This document shows, in pieces, positions 1 through 5,642 of a DNA stretch of 5,642 nt. The stretch spans positions 1 through 5,642 of the forward strand of contig WGAB01000316.1 of assembly GCA_015489295.1 (NCBI GenBank), written 5' to 3'. How positions within the stretch are numbered: the first letter of the stretch is position 1; each line of letters begins with the position of its first letter. The position numbers and the translations under genes were made by a program. Source of the DNA: Caldifarciminota bacterium (GTDB lineage Bacteria; WOR-3; Hydrothermia; WGAB01). The notes under the pieces were generated by a model that was not told the origin of the DNA, ran no database searches, and saw only the letters and a program-made list of their open reading frames with translations.

Positions 1-662
1 ATTACCTGCAGCACTTCAACACGGTGGAAATCAACTACACCTTTTACCATCTGCCCACAGAGAAAACCCTGCATGCCTGGCGGGAACAGGCGCCGGAGGG
101 GTTCCTGTACACCCTGAAAGCCTCGCGGGCCATCACCCATCGGCCCACGAAACCCTCCAGCCGGGAGTATCTGACCCACCTCTTTTGCCAGCGGTCCCGG
201 CTCCTGGGCCAACACCTGGGTGTGCTGCTTTTCCAGTTTCCGCCGGAGGCGCCCTGGGACCCCGATCTGCTCCGGGCCATCCGCCGCCGGTGCGGCGGCC
301 TTCGGCTGGCCTTTGAGTTCCGGAACCCCAAAGTGCTCGCCCTGCCCGATATGCCGGAGGTCCTGAGGGACCTGGGGGTGGCCCTGTGCGTGGCCCTGGC
401 CCCGGGCCTGCCTTCGGTGTTCGCAGCAACGGCCGACTTCGTGTACCTGCGGTTCCACGGGGTTCAACGCTGGTACCGCGACCTCTTCACCGACCGGGAT
501 CTGGAGCCCTTTGCCGACTTCGCCCGGCGCCACCTGGCGGCCGGGAGGCAGGTGTTTGCCTACTTCAACAACGACTACAGAGGGTACGCCCCGCGGAACG
601 CCCTCCAGTTCCGCCGGATGGTGGAAGCGGGGCTTCAGGCCGGTGGTGAATCCGGCGTATAG
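1..662 (+). CDS. DUF72 (YecE-like) family protein, 5' end cut by the window edge
   Basis: The reading frame is open from the left edge (first full codon at 3, reading YLQHFNTVEIN), so the start and probably 20-30 N-terminal residues lie outside the window. The GTG at 24 falls inside the conserved FNTVEIN motif and is not the start. About 219 residues are visible. DUF72 landmarks appear in order: FNTVEINYTFYHLP near the visible N-terminus, FEFRNP about a third to half way along, FVYLRFHG in the second half, and YFNNDYRGYAPRNAL near the end. DUF72 proteins form a TIM-barrel-like fold and are widespread, but no reaction is established for them, so I assign no function. No signal peptide or membrane segment is seen in the visible part. 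The gene stands alone on the plus strand, and its last 28 bases overlap the end of the convergent rlmN gene. Family assignment is firm; function is unknown. Confidence 0.9.
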   Translation, partial: YLQHFNTVEINYTFYHLPTEKTLHAWREQAPEGFLYTLKASRAITHRPTKPSSREYLTHLFCQRSRLLGQHLGVLLFQFPPEAPWDPDLLRAIRRRCGGLRLAFEFRNPKVLALPDMPEVLRDLGVALCVALAPGLPSVFAATADFVYLRFHGVQRWYRDLFTDRDLEPFADFARRHLAAGRQVFAYFNNDYRGYAPRNALQFRRMVEAGLQAGGESGV

Positions 663-1732
663 ACCACGGGTTTAACGGATTCCAGCCGCACCTGGTGCAG
701 GGCCAATTGGCCGCAGGCCCCCATGATGTCGCGCCCCCGCGGCACCCGCGGGGTCACCGTATAGGGCAGGCGGCGGAGCCGCCGGATGAAATCCTGGAAC
801 TCCTCCTCCGTGGGTGCCCGGAACGGGCCTCCCGGGAACGGGTTGTAGGGGATCACATTGATCTTGGCGGGCATGTCGCCCAGGAACCGCTGCAGCGCCC
901 GGATGTCTTCCTCGGTGTCGTTGAAGCCCGGCAGGTGGATGTACTCCAGGGTCACCCACCGGCGTTTCTGCAGGTAGAAGGTAAAGAGGGCGCGCTTGAG
1001 GTCCTTGAGGCCCACCTTCCGGGCCAGGGGGATAATCTGTTCCCGTTTCTCCTGGATCGCCGTGTGGAGCGAAAGGGCGAGTTTCAGTTGCACCGGGGCC
1101 CCGGCCAGTTCGTAGATGCCCTGCACCACGCCCACCGTGGACACCGTGATCTTGCGGGCCCCGATATTGGGGCCGTGGTCGCTGTTCAGGATGCGGATGG
1201 CCTGCAGCACGGCCGGCAGGTTCAAAAGCGGCTCGCCCATGCCCATGAACACCACATTGGTCACGGGTCGGGGATCGCCCACCTCCCACAGGTGGCGCTG
1301 GGCCACCAGCACCTGTTCCACGATCTCCCAGGCCTCCAGGTTGCGGGTGAACCCCAGCCGGGCGGTGGCACAGAAGGCGCAGCCCATCGCACAGCCCACC
1401 TGCGAGGACACGCACACGGTGCGCCGTTTGCCCTCCGGAATGAGCACCGACTCAATCCGGTGGCCGTCCGGGAGTTCCAGCAGGAACTTGACGGTGCCGT
1501 CCCGGGATACCGCCCGCTGCAGCACCCGCAGGGTGCCGATCTCGTAGGCTTTGGCGAGCTCCTGCCGCAGGGTTTTGGGCAGGTTGCTCATCTCGGCGAA
1601 GTCCAGCACGGCCTTCTGGTAGAGCCACTGGTACACCTGCTGGGCCCGGTAGCCGGGTTGGCCGCGCTGCCGCATTTCCCGCAAGAGATCGCGGTACCCC
1701 AGGGCCTTGATGTTGGGCTTCGCCGAAGCCAT
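635..1732 (-). CDS. rlmN: RlmN, dual-specificity rRNA/tRNA adenine-C2 methyltransferase (radical SAM)
   Basis: RlmN methylates C2 of A2503 in 23S rRNA and, in characterised enzymes, C2 of A37 in some tRNAs, using two S-adenosylmethionine molecules and a methyl-cysteine intermediate in the cytoplasm. The product is 365 residues, the usual family length. Residues 1-90 match the N-terminal helical domain (ALGYRDLL, YRAQQVYQWLYQ, EMSNLPK). The radical SAM cluster cysteines are C114, C118 and C121 in VGCAMGCAFC. The two catalytic cysteines are also present: C107 in VCVSSQ and C340 in GACGQL. E94 in RIESVLIP is the likely base. MGMGEPLLN (163-171) and IPYNPFPG (294-301) are family hallmarks. The ATG at 1732 is chosen because homology begins just after it and a GGTGA lies 7 bases upstream. 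An in-frame ATG at 1786 would add 18 residues unlike the family and intrude into pfp. It is the last gene of the fba-pfp-rlmN unit. The CxxxCxxC plus both catalytic cysteines fit RlmN; I see nothing that favours the resistance enzyme Cfr. Confidence 0.96.
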   Translation of the reverse strand: MASAKPNIKALGYRDLLREMRQRGQPGYRAQQVYQWLYQKAVLDFAEMSNLPKTLRQELAKAYEIGTLRVLQRAVSRDGTVKFLLELPDGHRIESVLIPEGKRRTVCVSSQVGCAMGCAFCATARLGFTRNLEAWEIVEQVLVAQRHLWEVGDPRPVTNVVFMGMGEPLLNLPAVLQAIRILNSDHGPNIGARKITVSTVGVVQGIYELAGAPVQLKLALSLHTAIQEKREQIIPLARKVGLKDLKRALFTFYLQKRRWVTLEYIHLPGFNDTEEDIRALQRFLGDMPAKINVIPYNPFPGGPFRAPTEEEFQDFIRRLRRLPYTVTPRVPRGRDIMGACGQLALHQVRLESVKPVVYTPDSPPA

Positions 1733-1739
1733 GCGTGCT

Positions 1740-1744
1740 TCACC
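1740..1744 (-). promoter_or_regulatory. Shine-Dalgarno-like site for rlmN, overlapping the pfp stop
   Basis: GGTGA on the minus strand lies 7 bases before the ATG at 1732, and its TGA is the stop codon of pfp. It is a partial match to the anti-Shine-Dalgarno sequence. The arrangement suggests that ribosomes finishing pfp re-initiate on rlmN. It supports the 1732 start over the upstream in-frame ATG at 1786. Confidence 0.55.
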
Positions 1745-3014
1745 GGCCGTGTTCAGGCACGGCCACCCGCTTGAAGCGCCGTACAAAGGCGTCGCGGTCC
1801 ATGTTCAGGGCCTGAGCCATGGCCTGCACCAGGTCCTCGTTCTCAAAGTCGTCCTTCCGCAGTCGGATCATGTAGTGGGCGGCCACCTCGTAGCTTTCGG
1901 ATTTGGTGTCCACCAGGCGGACGCGGGTGCGGCCGGTGCGCGGGTCCATGATGTCGTCAAAGTACAGGGGATGCAGCATCCCCCGGCGGAAGGCGATCAT
2001 GGCGCCGGTGCCGCCCTGGAGCAGGAACTTGATGGCCCCATAGCCCAGGTTCCGGGTGTACTCAATGTCAAAGGCGATGGGCCGGGCAGAGCGAAGCACA
2101 TAGCCGATCTCCTGTTCCACCCAGCGGCTTTTGATGCCGAGCTCGGCCAGTTCCCGCTCAATGGCCTCCTTCAGGATCTGGCCCAGGGGAATCTCGGAGA
2201 GGATCAGGTGGCCGTGTTCGTCCCGCTGCAGATCGCCGCAGGTTTCAATAGATTCGGGGTCCAGTTTCTCGGCGATGCCCTCGGCCACCACCACGACGCC
2301 GTAGTGGCGCCCCTCGGCCTTGCGCTTGGCGTAAGAGCCGATGATGGTGTCCACCACGAAGCCGAGGTCCACCGGGGGTTCGGTGAACTCCTCGGGGATC
2401 AGGGTGAGGGTGGCGCCGGCGGCCTTGCCGATGCCGAGGGCCAGGTGGCCGGCCTCGCGGCCCATGGCCACCACAATGTACCAGCGCTGTGTGGTGCGCG
2501 CGTCCTCCATCAGGTTCTGCACCAGCAGGGTGCCGAGATGGCGGGCGCTTTCAAAGCCGAAGGTGGGCATGTAGTCGGGCAGGGGCAGGTCGTTGTCGAT
2601 GGTCTTGGGCACATGCACCACGGCGATCTCGCCGCCCGAGGCCTCGTACACCTTGGAGGCGGAAAAGGCGGTATCGTCGCCGCCGATGGTGAGCAGGTAA
2701 TTGACCCCCAGGCTCTGGAGGTTACGCACCACGGTTTTCAGCAGTTTCTTGTCGCGGGTGGGGTTGGCGCGCGAGGTGCGGAGCAGGGAGCCGCCGGTCA
2801 CATGGATCCGGGTGACATCCCGGATCTGCAGTTCCCGGTAGTGCACACCCTCCTCCAGGGGCTGATCCTGCATGAGCCAGCGGAACCCCTCATAGAAGCC
2901 CAGCACCCGCAGGCCGCGGTTGCGGGCCTCGATGGTAGCCGAACTGATCACGCCGTTGATGCCCGGAGCCGGGCCGCCGCCCACCAGGATGCCCAGGGTC
3001 TTTTGCTCAGCCAT
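1740..3014 (-). CDS. pfp: PPi-dependent 6-phosphofructokinase (diphosphate:fructose-6-phosphate 1-phosphotransferase)
   Basis: This enzyme interconverts fructose 6-phosphate and fructose 1,6-bisphosphate, here most likely with pyrophosphate as phosphate donor, a reversible reaction usable in glycolysis and gluconeogenesis. The product is 424 residues. GGGPAPGIN (12-20) is the N-terminal phosphate-binding loop. GGDDT (111-115) and PKTIDND (136-142) form the active site, with D140 as the expected catalytic aspartate. MGREAGH (184-190) and EGI (245-247) contribute to sugar-phosphate binding. The second Asp of GGDD (D114) and K137 replace the glycines of ATP-dependent enzymes, which is the established signature of PPi use. 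The ATG at 3014 is chosen because AGGAGGT sits at ideal spacing upstream. An in-frame GTG at 3021-3023 directly abuts that site and is unlikely. The gene overlaps the end of fba by 8 bases (ATGGCTGA), indicating translational coupling. Donor preference is inferred from residues, not tested. Confidence 0.93.
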   Translation of the reverse strand: MAEQKTLGILVGGGPAPGINGVISSATIEARNRGLRVLGFYEGFRWLMQDQPLEEGVHYRELQIRDVTRIHVTGGSLLRTSRANPTRDKKLLKTVVRNLQSLGVNYLLTIGGDDTAFSASKVYEASGGEIAVVHVPKTIDNDLPLPDYMPTFGFESARHLGTLLVQNLMEDARTTQRWYIVVAMGREAGHLALGIGKAAGATLTLIPEEFTEPPVDLGFVVDTIIGSYAKRKAEGRHYGVVVVAEGIAEKLDPESIETCGDLQRDEHGHLILSEIPLGQILKEAIERELAELGIKSRWVEQEIGYVLRSARPIAFDIEYTRNLGYGAIKFLLQGGTGAMIAFRRGMLHPLYFDDIMDPRTGRTRVRLVDTKSESYEVAAHYMIRLRKDDFENEDLVQAMAQALNMDRDAFVRRFKRVAVPEHGR

Positions 3015-4401
3015 CCTGCTCACCTCCTGCCTGCAAGGATTCCGGTACCTCCAGCTGCATGGGCACGATGGGGGTTTTCTGGACCACCAGGTTCTTGGTG
3101 TCGGCCACCTTCAGTTCGCGGAAAATGGTGCGGAACTTCTGTTCCAGCCGGTCCATGATGGGGTTCAGGATATCCTCGGAAAGGGTCCACCATTCCCACT
3201 TGAACGGGCCGAAGCCCCGTTTGCGGTTCTTGTAGATGAACTGCTCGTCGGTTTCGCCGGGCTTGCGCTGGTCGGCGTACTTGTCAAACAGGTAGTCGTA
3301 CACGGTGCGTTTGAAGTCTTCGGGCAGTTCCGGGCTATCGTAAATGATGTTCTGGAACTGGGTGGCCAGGTGTACCTCGGCGGTTTCCACCTTGGGGAAC
3401 AGGGAAAAGGCCTCCTCGGGCAGGGTGCTGGCCCCGTGCTGCACGGCCCCGGCCAGCCCGTACTCCTCGCGGGCGATCCGCGAGAGGGCTTCCAGCACAT
3501 CAAAGTCCACCTTCACCTGGGCCAGGGAGCCGTCGGGCAGCACTACGCCGCCGTGCACGGTGCCGGTTTGCACCGAGATCTTGCTGATGCCCGGCAGATC
3601 GCCGATCTTGGGCAGGTACTGGTCCATGAAGGCCCGCAGGTCCTCGGGGGTGGAATTGCGGCCCCCGATCTCGCCAATTTCGCCGCCCAGGGAGGTGACG
3701 ATGCCCTCGGGCTCGGTTTCGCGGATGTAACGGGTGAAGAGGGCGGTGAGTTCGGCGTTAGGTTCTTGCTGTTCCTTCAGGTCTTCCTTGTCCAGGTCCA
3801 CCATGGTGGAGGCGTCGATGTCGATGTTGTAGAAGCCGGCGGCCAGGGCGTCGCGGATCAGGTCCTTGAGGGCCTGGATCTCGGCCTCGGGGTTTTCCTT
3901 ATAGGCCTTGAGGCGCACCTGGAAGTGGTCGCCCTGAACGAACACCGGGCCCTCGTAGCCTTCCTTGATGGCCGCGGCCAGGATGCTGGTGGCGTACTCG
4001 TCGGGCGGCTGGTTCGTGTAGCTGATCTCGGTACGCGCGATTTCAAAGATGAAGGCGCCGGCATCCATCTCCTTGGCCACACGGAACACCCGGCGGGCGC
4101 TGTGGTAGGTGAGGCCGCGCAGGTTCATGGCGGGCACGGTGAAGCCGCCGTATTCGCCGCGGCCGCGGCCCATGTAAAACTCATGGATGGAAGCAAGATG
4201 GATGCCCAGGGCCTGGGCCGTGGCCCGGATCAGGAAGCGGGCGGCTTGCTGCAACGCAGGTTCTGGAGAAAACACCGAGGTGTACACCCAGGAATCCACC
4301 AGGGTGCGGACCTTTTCAAGATCCAAAATCTTGACGGCGTTGTCCTGGATTTCCAGGGCACCGTTCAGGTCCTGCTTCAAGGCCTTCAGGGTACGGTACA
4401 T
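3007..4401 (-). CDS. fba: Class II fructose-bisphosphate aldolase-like protein, long form
   Basis: Class II aldolases use a divalent metal, usually zinc, to cleave or form fructose 1,6-bisphosphate from dihydroxyacetone phosphate and glyceraldehyde 3-phosphate. The 464-residue product carries the family landmarks: FTVPAMNLRG (87-96), FVQGDHFQ (154-161, with candidate catalytic D158 and metal ligand H159), GGEIGEIGG (239-247, metal ligand probably E241), TGTVHGG (279-285, H283) and QHGAS (321-325, H322). Two things are unusual. The protein is much longer than the common 280-360 residues, with about 115 residues after the barrel motifs, including an aromatic FKWEWW stretch (400-405). The Glu-Glu-Asp that often follows the GG of the metal site is GGRNSTPED here. 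The ATG at 4401 has a good ribosome binding site. Aldolase superfamily membership is firm; the fructose-bisphosphate substrate is supported mainly by the overlapping pfp gene, and tagatose-bisphosphate or another ketose substrate is the alternative. Confidence 0.87.
   Translation of the reverse strand: MYRTLKALKQDLNGALEIQDNAVKILDLEKVRTLVDSWVYTSVFSPEPALQQAARFLIRATAQALGIHLASIHEFYMGRGRGEYGGFTVPAMNLRGLTYHSARRVFRVAKEMDAGAFIFEIARTEISYTNQPPDEYATSILAAAIKEGYEGPVFVQGDHFQVRLKAYKENPEAEIQALKDLIRDALAAGFYNIDIDASTMVDLDKEDLKEQQEPNAELTALFTRYIRETEPEGIVTSLGGEIGEIGGRNSTPEDLRAFMDQYLPKIGDLPGISKISVQTGTVHGGVVLPDGSLAQVKVDFDVLEALSRIAREEYGLAGAVQHGASTLPEEAFSLFPKVETAEVHLATQFQNIIYDSPELPEDFKRTVYDYLFDKYADQRKPGETDEQFIYKNRKRGFGPFKWEWWTLSEDILNPIMDRLEQKFRTIFRELKVADTKNLVVQKTPIVPMQLEVPESLQAGGEQDG
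3022..3028 (-). promoter_or_regulatory. Ribosome binding site of pfp, inside the fba coding end
   Basis: The minus strand reads AGGAGGT, a near-perfect Shine-Dalgarno sequence, with 8 bases between GGAGG and the ATG at 3014. It lies within the last codons of fba (coding for part of the AGGEQDG tail). It decides the pfp start in favour of the ATG at 3014 over the GTG at 3021-3023. Confidence 0.85.
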
Positions 4402-4407
4402 CGGGAA

Positions 4408-4412
4408 CCTCC
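4408..4412 (-). promoter_or_regulatory. Ribosome binding site of fba
   Basis: The minus strand reads GGAGG followed by 6 bases and the ATG at 4401. Spacing and match are good, and no better in-frame start lies upstream, so this fixes the fba start. Confidence 0.8.
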
Positions 4413-4439
4413 GGGTTTGTGTTGAGAATCTTGATCAGG

Positions 4440-4469
4440 TTTATATGATACGGGGGTTCTCGGAGAAAA
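4440..4469 (-). promoter_or_regulatory. Putative promoter of the fba-pfp-rlmN operon
   Basis: Between the terminator and the fba ribosome binding site lies a short AT-rich island in otherwise GC-rich DNA. On the minus strand it reads TATCATATAAAC, giving a TATAAA -10 candidate at 4440-4445, or TATCAT at 4445-4450. The matching -35 position falls on TTTTCT, a weak match that coincides with the T-tract of the upstream terminator. No clear Bacteroidetes-type -33/-7 pair is seen. The operon needs a promoter here and no other site is apparent, but the exact elements are uncertain. Confidence 0.4.
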
Positions 4470-4507
4470 GGGGCGGGGCCGCAGCCCTTCGGGCAGCGGC
4501 CCCGCCC
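4464..4507 (-). terminator. Intrinsic terminator of the sorting-domain protein gene
   Basis: A long inverted repeat occupies 4471-4507. A perfect 12-base outer stem (GGGCGGGGCCGC with its complement) is followed by one mismatch, then a 4-base inner stem GCCC/GGGC closing a 3-base loop. On the minus strand it is followed by CTTTTCT, a short U-tract. It lies about 20 bases after the TAA at 4529-4531. The plus-strand side has no T-run, so it acts for minus-strand transcription only. It separates the exported-protein gene from fba. Confidence 0.85.
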
Positions 4508-4510
4508 AAG

Positions 4511-4525
4511 GCGCCGGAACGGCGC
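4511..4525. repeat. Small GC-rich inverted repeat beside the terminator
   Basis: GCGCCG and CGGCGC form a perfect 6-base stem with a GAA loop (plus-strand reading). It sits between the TAA at 4529-4531 and the main terminator hairpin, so the transcript would carry two hairpins in tandem. It has no T-tract of its own. It may help termination or protect the 3' end from exonucleases, or be incidental in GC-rich DNA. Confidence 0.5.
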
Positions 4526-4528
4526 GGT

Positions 4529-5642
4529 TTAGCGAACCTTTGTAAGCGTCCGGGTCCGGGTGCCGAAAGGCGTTGTGAGCCGCAGGAAGTACACGCCCTG
4601 GCTCAGGGAGCCTACGGGCAGGTTCAGCGTGTGCTGCCCGCGGTTTAGGGTGCCCTGGAACAGGGTGGCCACCCGCCGACCGGCGGCATCGTACAGGGCC
4701 ACGGTTACCGGGGCCCGGGCAGGCAGGGTGAACGCCACCTGCATCCGGTCCCGCACCGGGTTGGGGCTCACGCGCTGGAGCCCAAAGGCCACGGGCAGGG
4801 CCGGATCCCGGCCCTCCTCCACGGCCACCACCACGCTGTCGTACAGGGCCTTGGCATTCTGGGCGTTCTGGATGATGTTCAGCAGGCTGTTGCCGCCCAC
4901 CACCGCCACGGCGATCGTGTGGAGCCCGGCGTTGAAGGGACCGCCGGAGACCATCACCGACCAGTCGTCCGGGGTGTTGCCGCTGGAAAAGCTCAGGGTG
5001 CCGTTCAGGAACTGCCACTTGTTTTCATCCAGCATGCCGGTGTCGGGATAGATGTAGGTGGGGTTGTGGATCACGCTGAGGTTGGCTGGCGTGTCGGGAT
5101 CCAGCAGCGCGATCCCCACATAGGTGCCGCCGTAGGTCATGTAGGCGAGATTGGCGCCCTCGCTGACGCCCGCCGTGTTCTGGCTGAAGTTGCTGCCGCC
5201 GATGTCAAAGTCCATGAAGTAGCCCGCATAGGCGCCGTCCACCGGGCTGTAGATGTTGTGGACCAGGATCACGAAGTCGTCGTAGTCGGGGTCGTCGTAG
5301 CCCGCGGCGATCTGCTCCACCCGGATCCCCTGCGGAGTGGGATGGCCGGTATCCTCAAACTGGCCCCAGGCCGCCTCGGCGCTGCTCCAGGGCGGAGTGG
5401 GGTAGTAGTAGAGCTGACCCGGCGGGCTCGTGGTGGGCTCGAAGTCCCGGTCGTCGGAACCGTGCTGGTACCAGGCATCGGCCACATAGGTGGGCGAGGT
5501 GCCCACGGCGAAGGTGCCGTAGAACAGGGTGTTTTCGCCGCCAGCCGGGTACACGAAGCCGCTGCCCTGCATCTGGTCGGAGGACATGAAGCCGATGGCG
5601 GCGATGTCCGTGACCGTCAGGGTAGCGTTGCCGGCGTGGATG
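4529..5642 (-). CDS. Exported protein with C-terminal type IX secretion (Por) sorting domain, N-terminus outside window
   Basis: The frame is open through the right edge (reading IHAGNATLTVTDIAAIGF before the ATG at 5587), so that ATG is internal and the true start lies outside. About 370 residues are visible. The last 80 (about 4532-4771) form a beta-rich T9SS type A sorting domain: VSPNP, then VALYDAAGRRVATL, then QGVYFLRLTTP, ending TLTKVR. Such domains direct proteins across the outer membrane and are then removed, often with surface attachment. The preceding region has an acidic YDDPDYDDF stretch, a YFMDFDIG segment and DDWSVMVSGGPF, a pattern I associate with large secreted proteins of FCB-group bacteria, sometimes carrying a protease or other domain further upstream. 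The visible part has no cysteine and only three lysines, consistent with an exported protein. No catalytic domain is visible, so the activity is unknown. A terminator follows, so it is not co-transcribed with fba. Confidence 0.88.
   Translation of the reverse strand, partial: IHAGNATLTVTDIAAIGFMSSDQMQGSGFVYPAGGENTLFYGTFAVGTSPTYVADAWYQHGSDDRDFEPTTSPPGQLYYYPTPPWSSAEAAWGQFEDTGHPTPQGIRVEQIAAGYDDPDYDDFVILVHNIYSPVDGAYAGYFMDFDIGGSNFSQNTAGVSEGANLAYMTYGGTYVGIALLDPDTPANLSVIHNPTYIYPDTGMLDENKWQFLNGTLSFSSGNTPDDWSVMVSGGPFNAGLHTIAVAVVGGNSLLNIIQNAQNAKALYDSVVVAVEEGRDPALPVAFGLQRVSPNPVRDRMQVAFTLPARAPVTVALYDAAGRRVATLFQGTLNRGQHTLNLPVGSLSQGVYFLRLTTPFGTRTRTLTKVR

Noticed and set aside
635..1732. Cfr-type antibiotic-resistance methylase
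   Set aside because: Motifs, length and the N-terminal domain fit RlmN, and the operon setting is housekeeping with no mobile element nearby.
695..1774. A 359-codon plus-strand open frame opposite rlmN
   Set aside because: Mirror of the RlmN coding strand, with a composition typical of an antisense shadow (His, Gly and Gln rich) and no family resemblance.
1733..1786. Upstream ATG at 1786 as the rlmN start, adding 18 residues
   Set aside because: The added residues do not resemble RlmN N-termini, the start would lie 47 bases inside pfp, and the ATG at 1732 has a plausible ribosome site and family-typical length.
1707..3158. A 483-codon plus-strand open frame opposite pfp
   Set aside because: Same reasoning: the opposite strand carries a full phosphofructokinase, this frame runs across the pfp gene boundaries, and it has no recognisable domain or good ribosome binding site.
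2920..4425. A 501-codon plus-strand open frame opposite fba
   Set aside because: The minus strand encodes a clear aldolase with ordered family motifs. The plus-strand translation is low-complexity, Gly/Val/His/Leu-rich and matches no family I recognise. Long antisense frames are expected opposite GC-rich genes with strong third-position bias.
4402..4528. Riboswitch or small RNA in the only sizeable gap
   Set aside because: The space is fully accounted for by the terminator, the small hairpin, the promoter-like island and a short fba leader of roughly 40 bases. I see no conserved riboswitch core.
4529..5587. ATG at 5587 as the start of the sorting-domain protein
   Set aside because: The frame continues without a stop to the window edge with similar beta-rich composition, there is no signal peptide after this Met, and no ribosome binding site precedes it.
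1..5642. Mobile element, CRISPR array, toxin-antitoxin or defence system
   Set aside because: No direct repeats, transposase, integrase, nuclease or small paired genes are visible, and the coding content is housekeeping plus one exported protein.

Overview
The window is a compact, GC-rich bacterial segment with almost no non-coding DNA. It holds five protein genes. Two of them run off the window edges. I see no rRNA, tRNA, CRISPR array, insertion sequence or attachment site, and no sign of recent gene transfer. The last gene ends in a type IX secretion (Por) sorting domain, which points to the Fibrobacteres-Chlorobi-Bacteroidetes (FCB) superphylum or a neighbouring lineage such as Calditrichota, Ignavibacteria, Rhodothermota, KSB1 or Zixibacteria. 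The high GC and the pyrophosphate-type phosphofructokinase fit several of these, and I cannot choose between them from sequence alone.

Layout from left to right. (1) The 3' part of a plus-strand DUF72 (YecE-like) gene occupies the left edge to 662. (2) From 4401 back to 635, on the minus strand, lies a tightly packed three-gene unit in the order fba, pfp, rlmN. It encodes a long class II fructose-bisphosphate aldolase-like protein, a PPi-dependent 6-phosphofructokinase, and the 23S rRNA/tRNA adenine-C2 methyltransferase RlmN. The fba stop and the pfp start overlap by 8 bases, and rlmN starts 7 bases after the pfp stop. The DUF72 and rlmN genes converge and overlap at their 3' ends by 28 bases. 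(3) The only intergenic gap of note, 4402-4528, carries a strong minus-strand intrinsic terminator for the upstream gene, a second small hairpin, and a putative promoter and good ribosome binding site for fba. (4) From 4529 to the right edge, on the minus strand, is the C-terminal part of a large exported protein with a sorting domain.

How the genes relate. Fba and Pfp catalyse consecutive, reversible steps around fructose 1,6-bisphosphate. Because Pfp appears to use pyrophosphate, the pair could run toward glycolysis or gluconeogenesis. RlmN is a translation-accuracy enzyme that appears simply to be co-transcribed. The exported protein is insulated from this operon by the terminator.

I looked for an undescribed system and did not find a convincing one. 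The most interesting points are the overlapping PPi-glycolysis gene pair, the unusual aldolase with its altered active-site segment and long C-terminal extension, and the terminator that abuts the next promoter.
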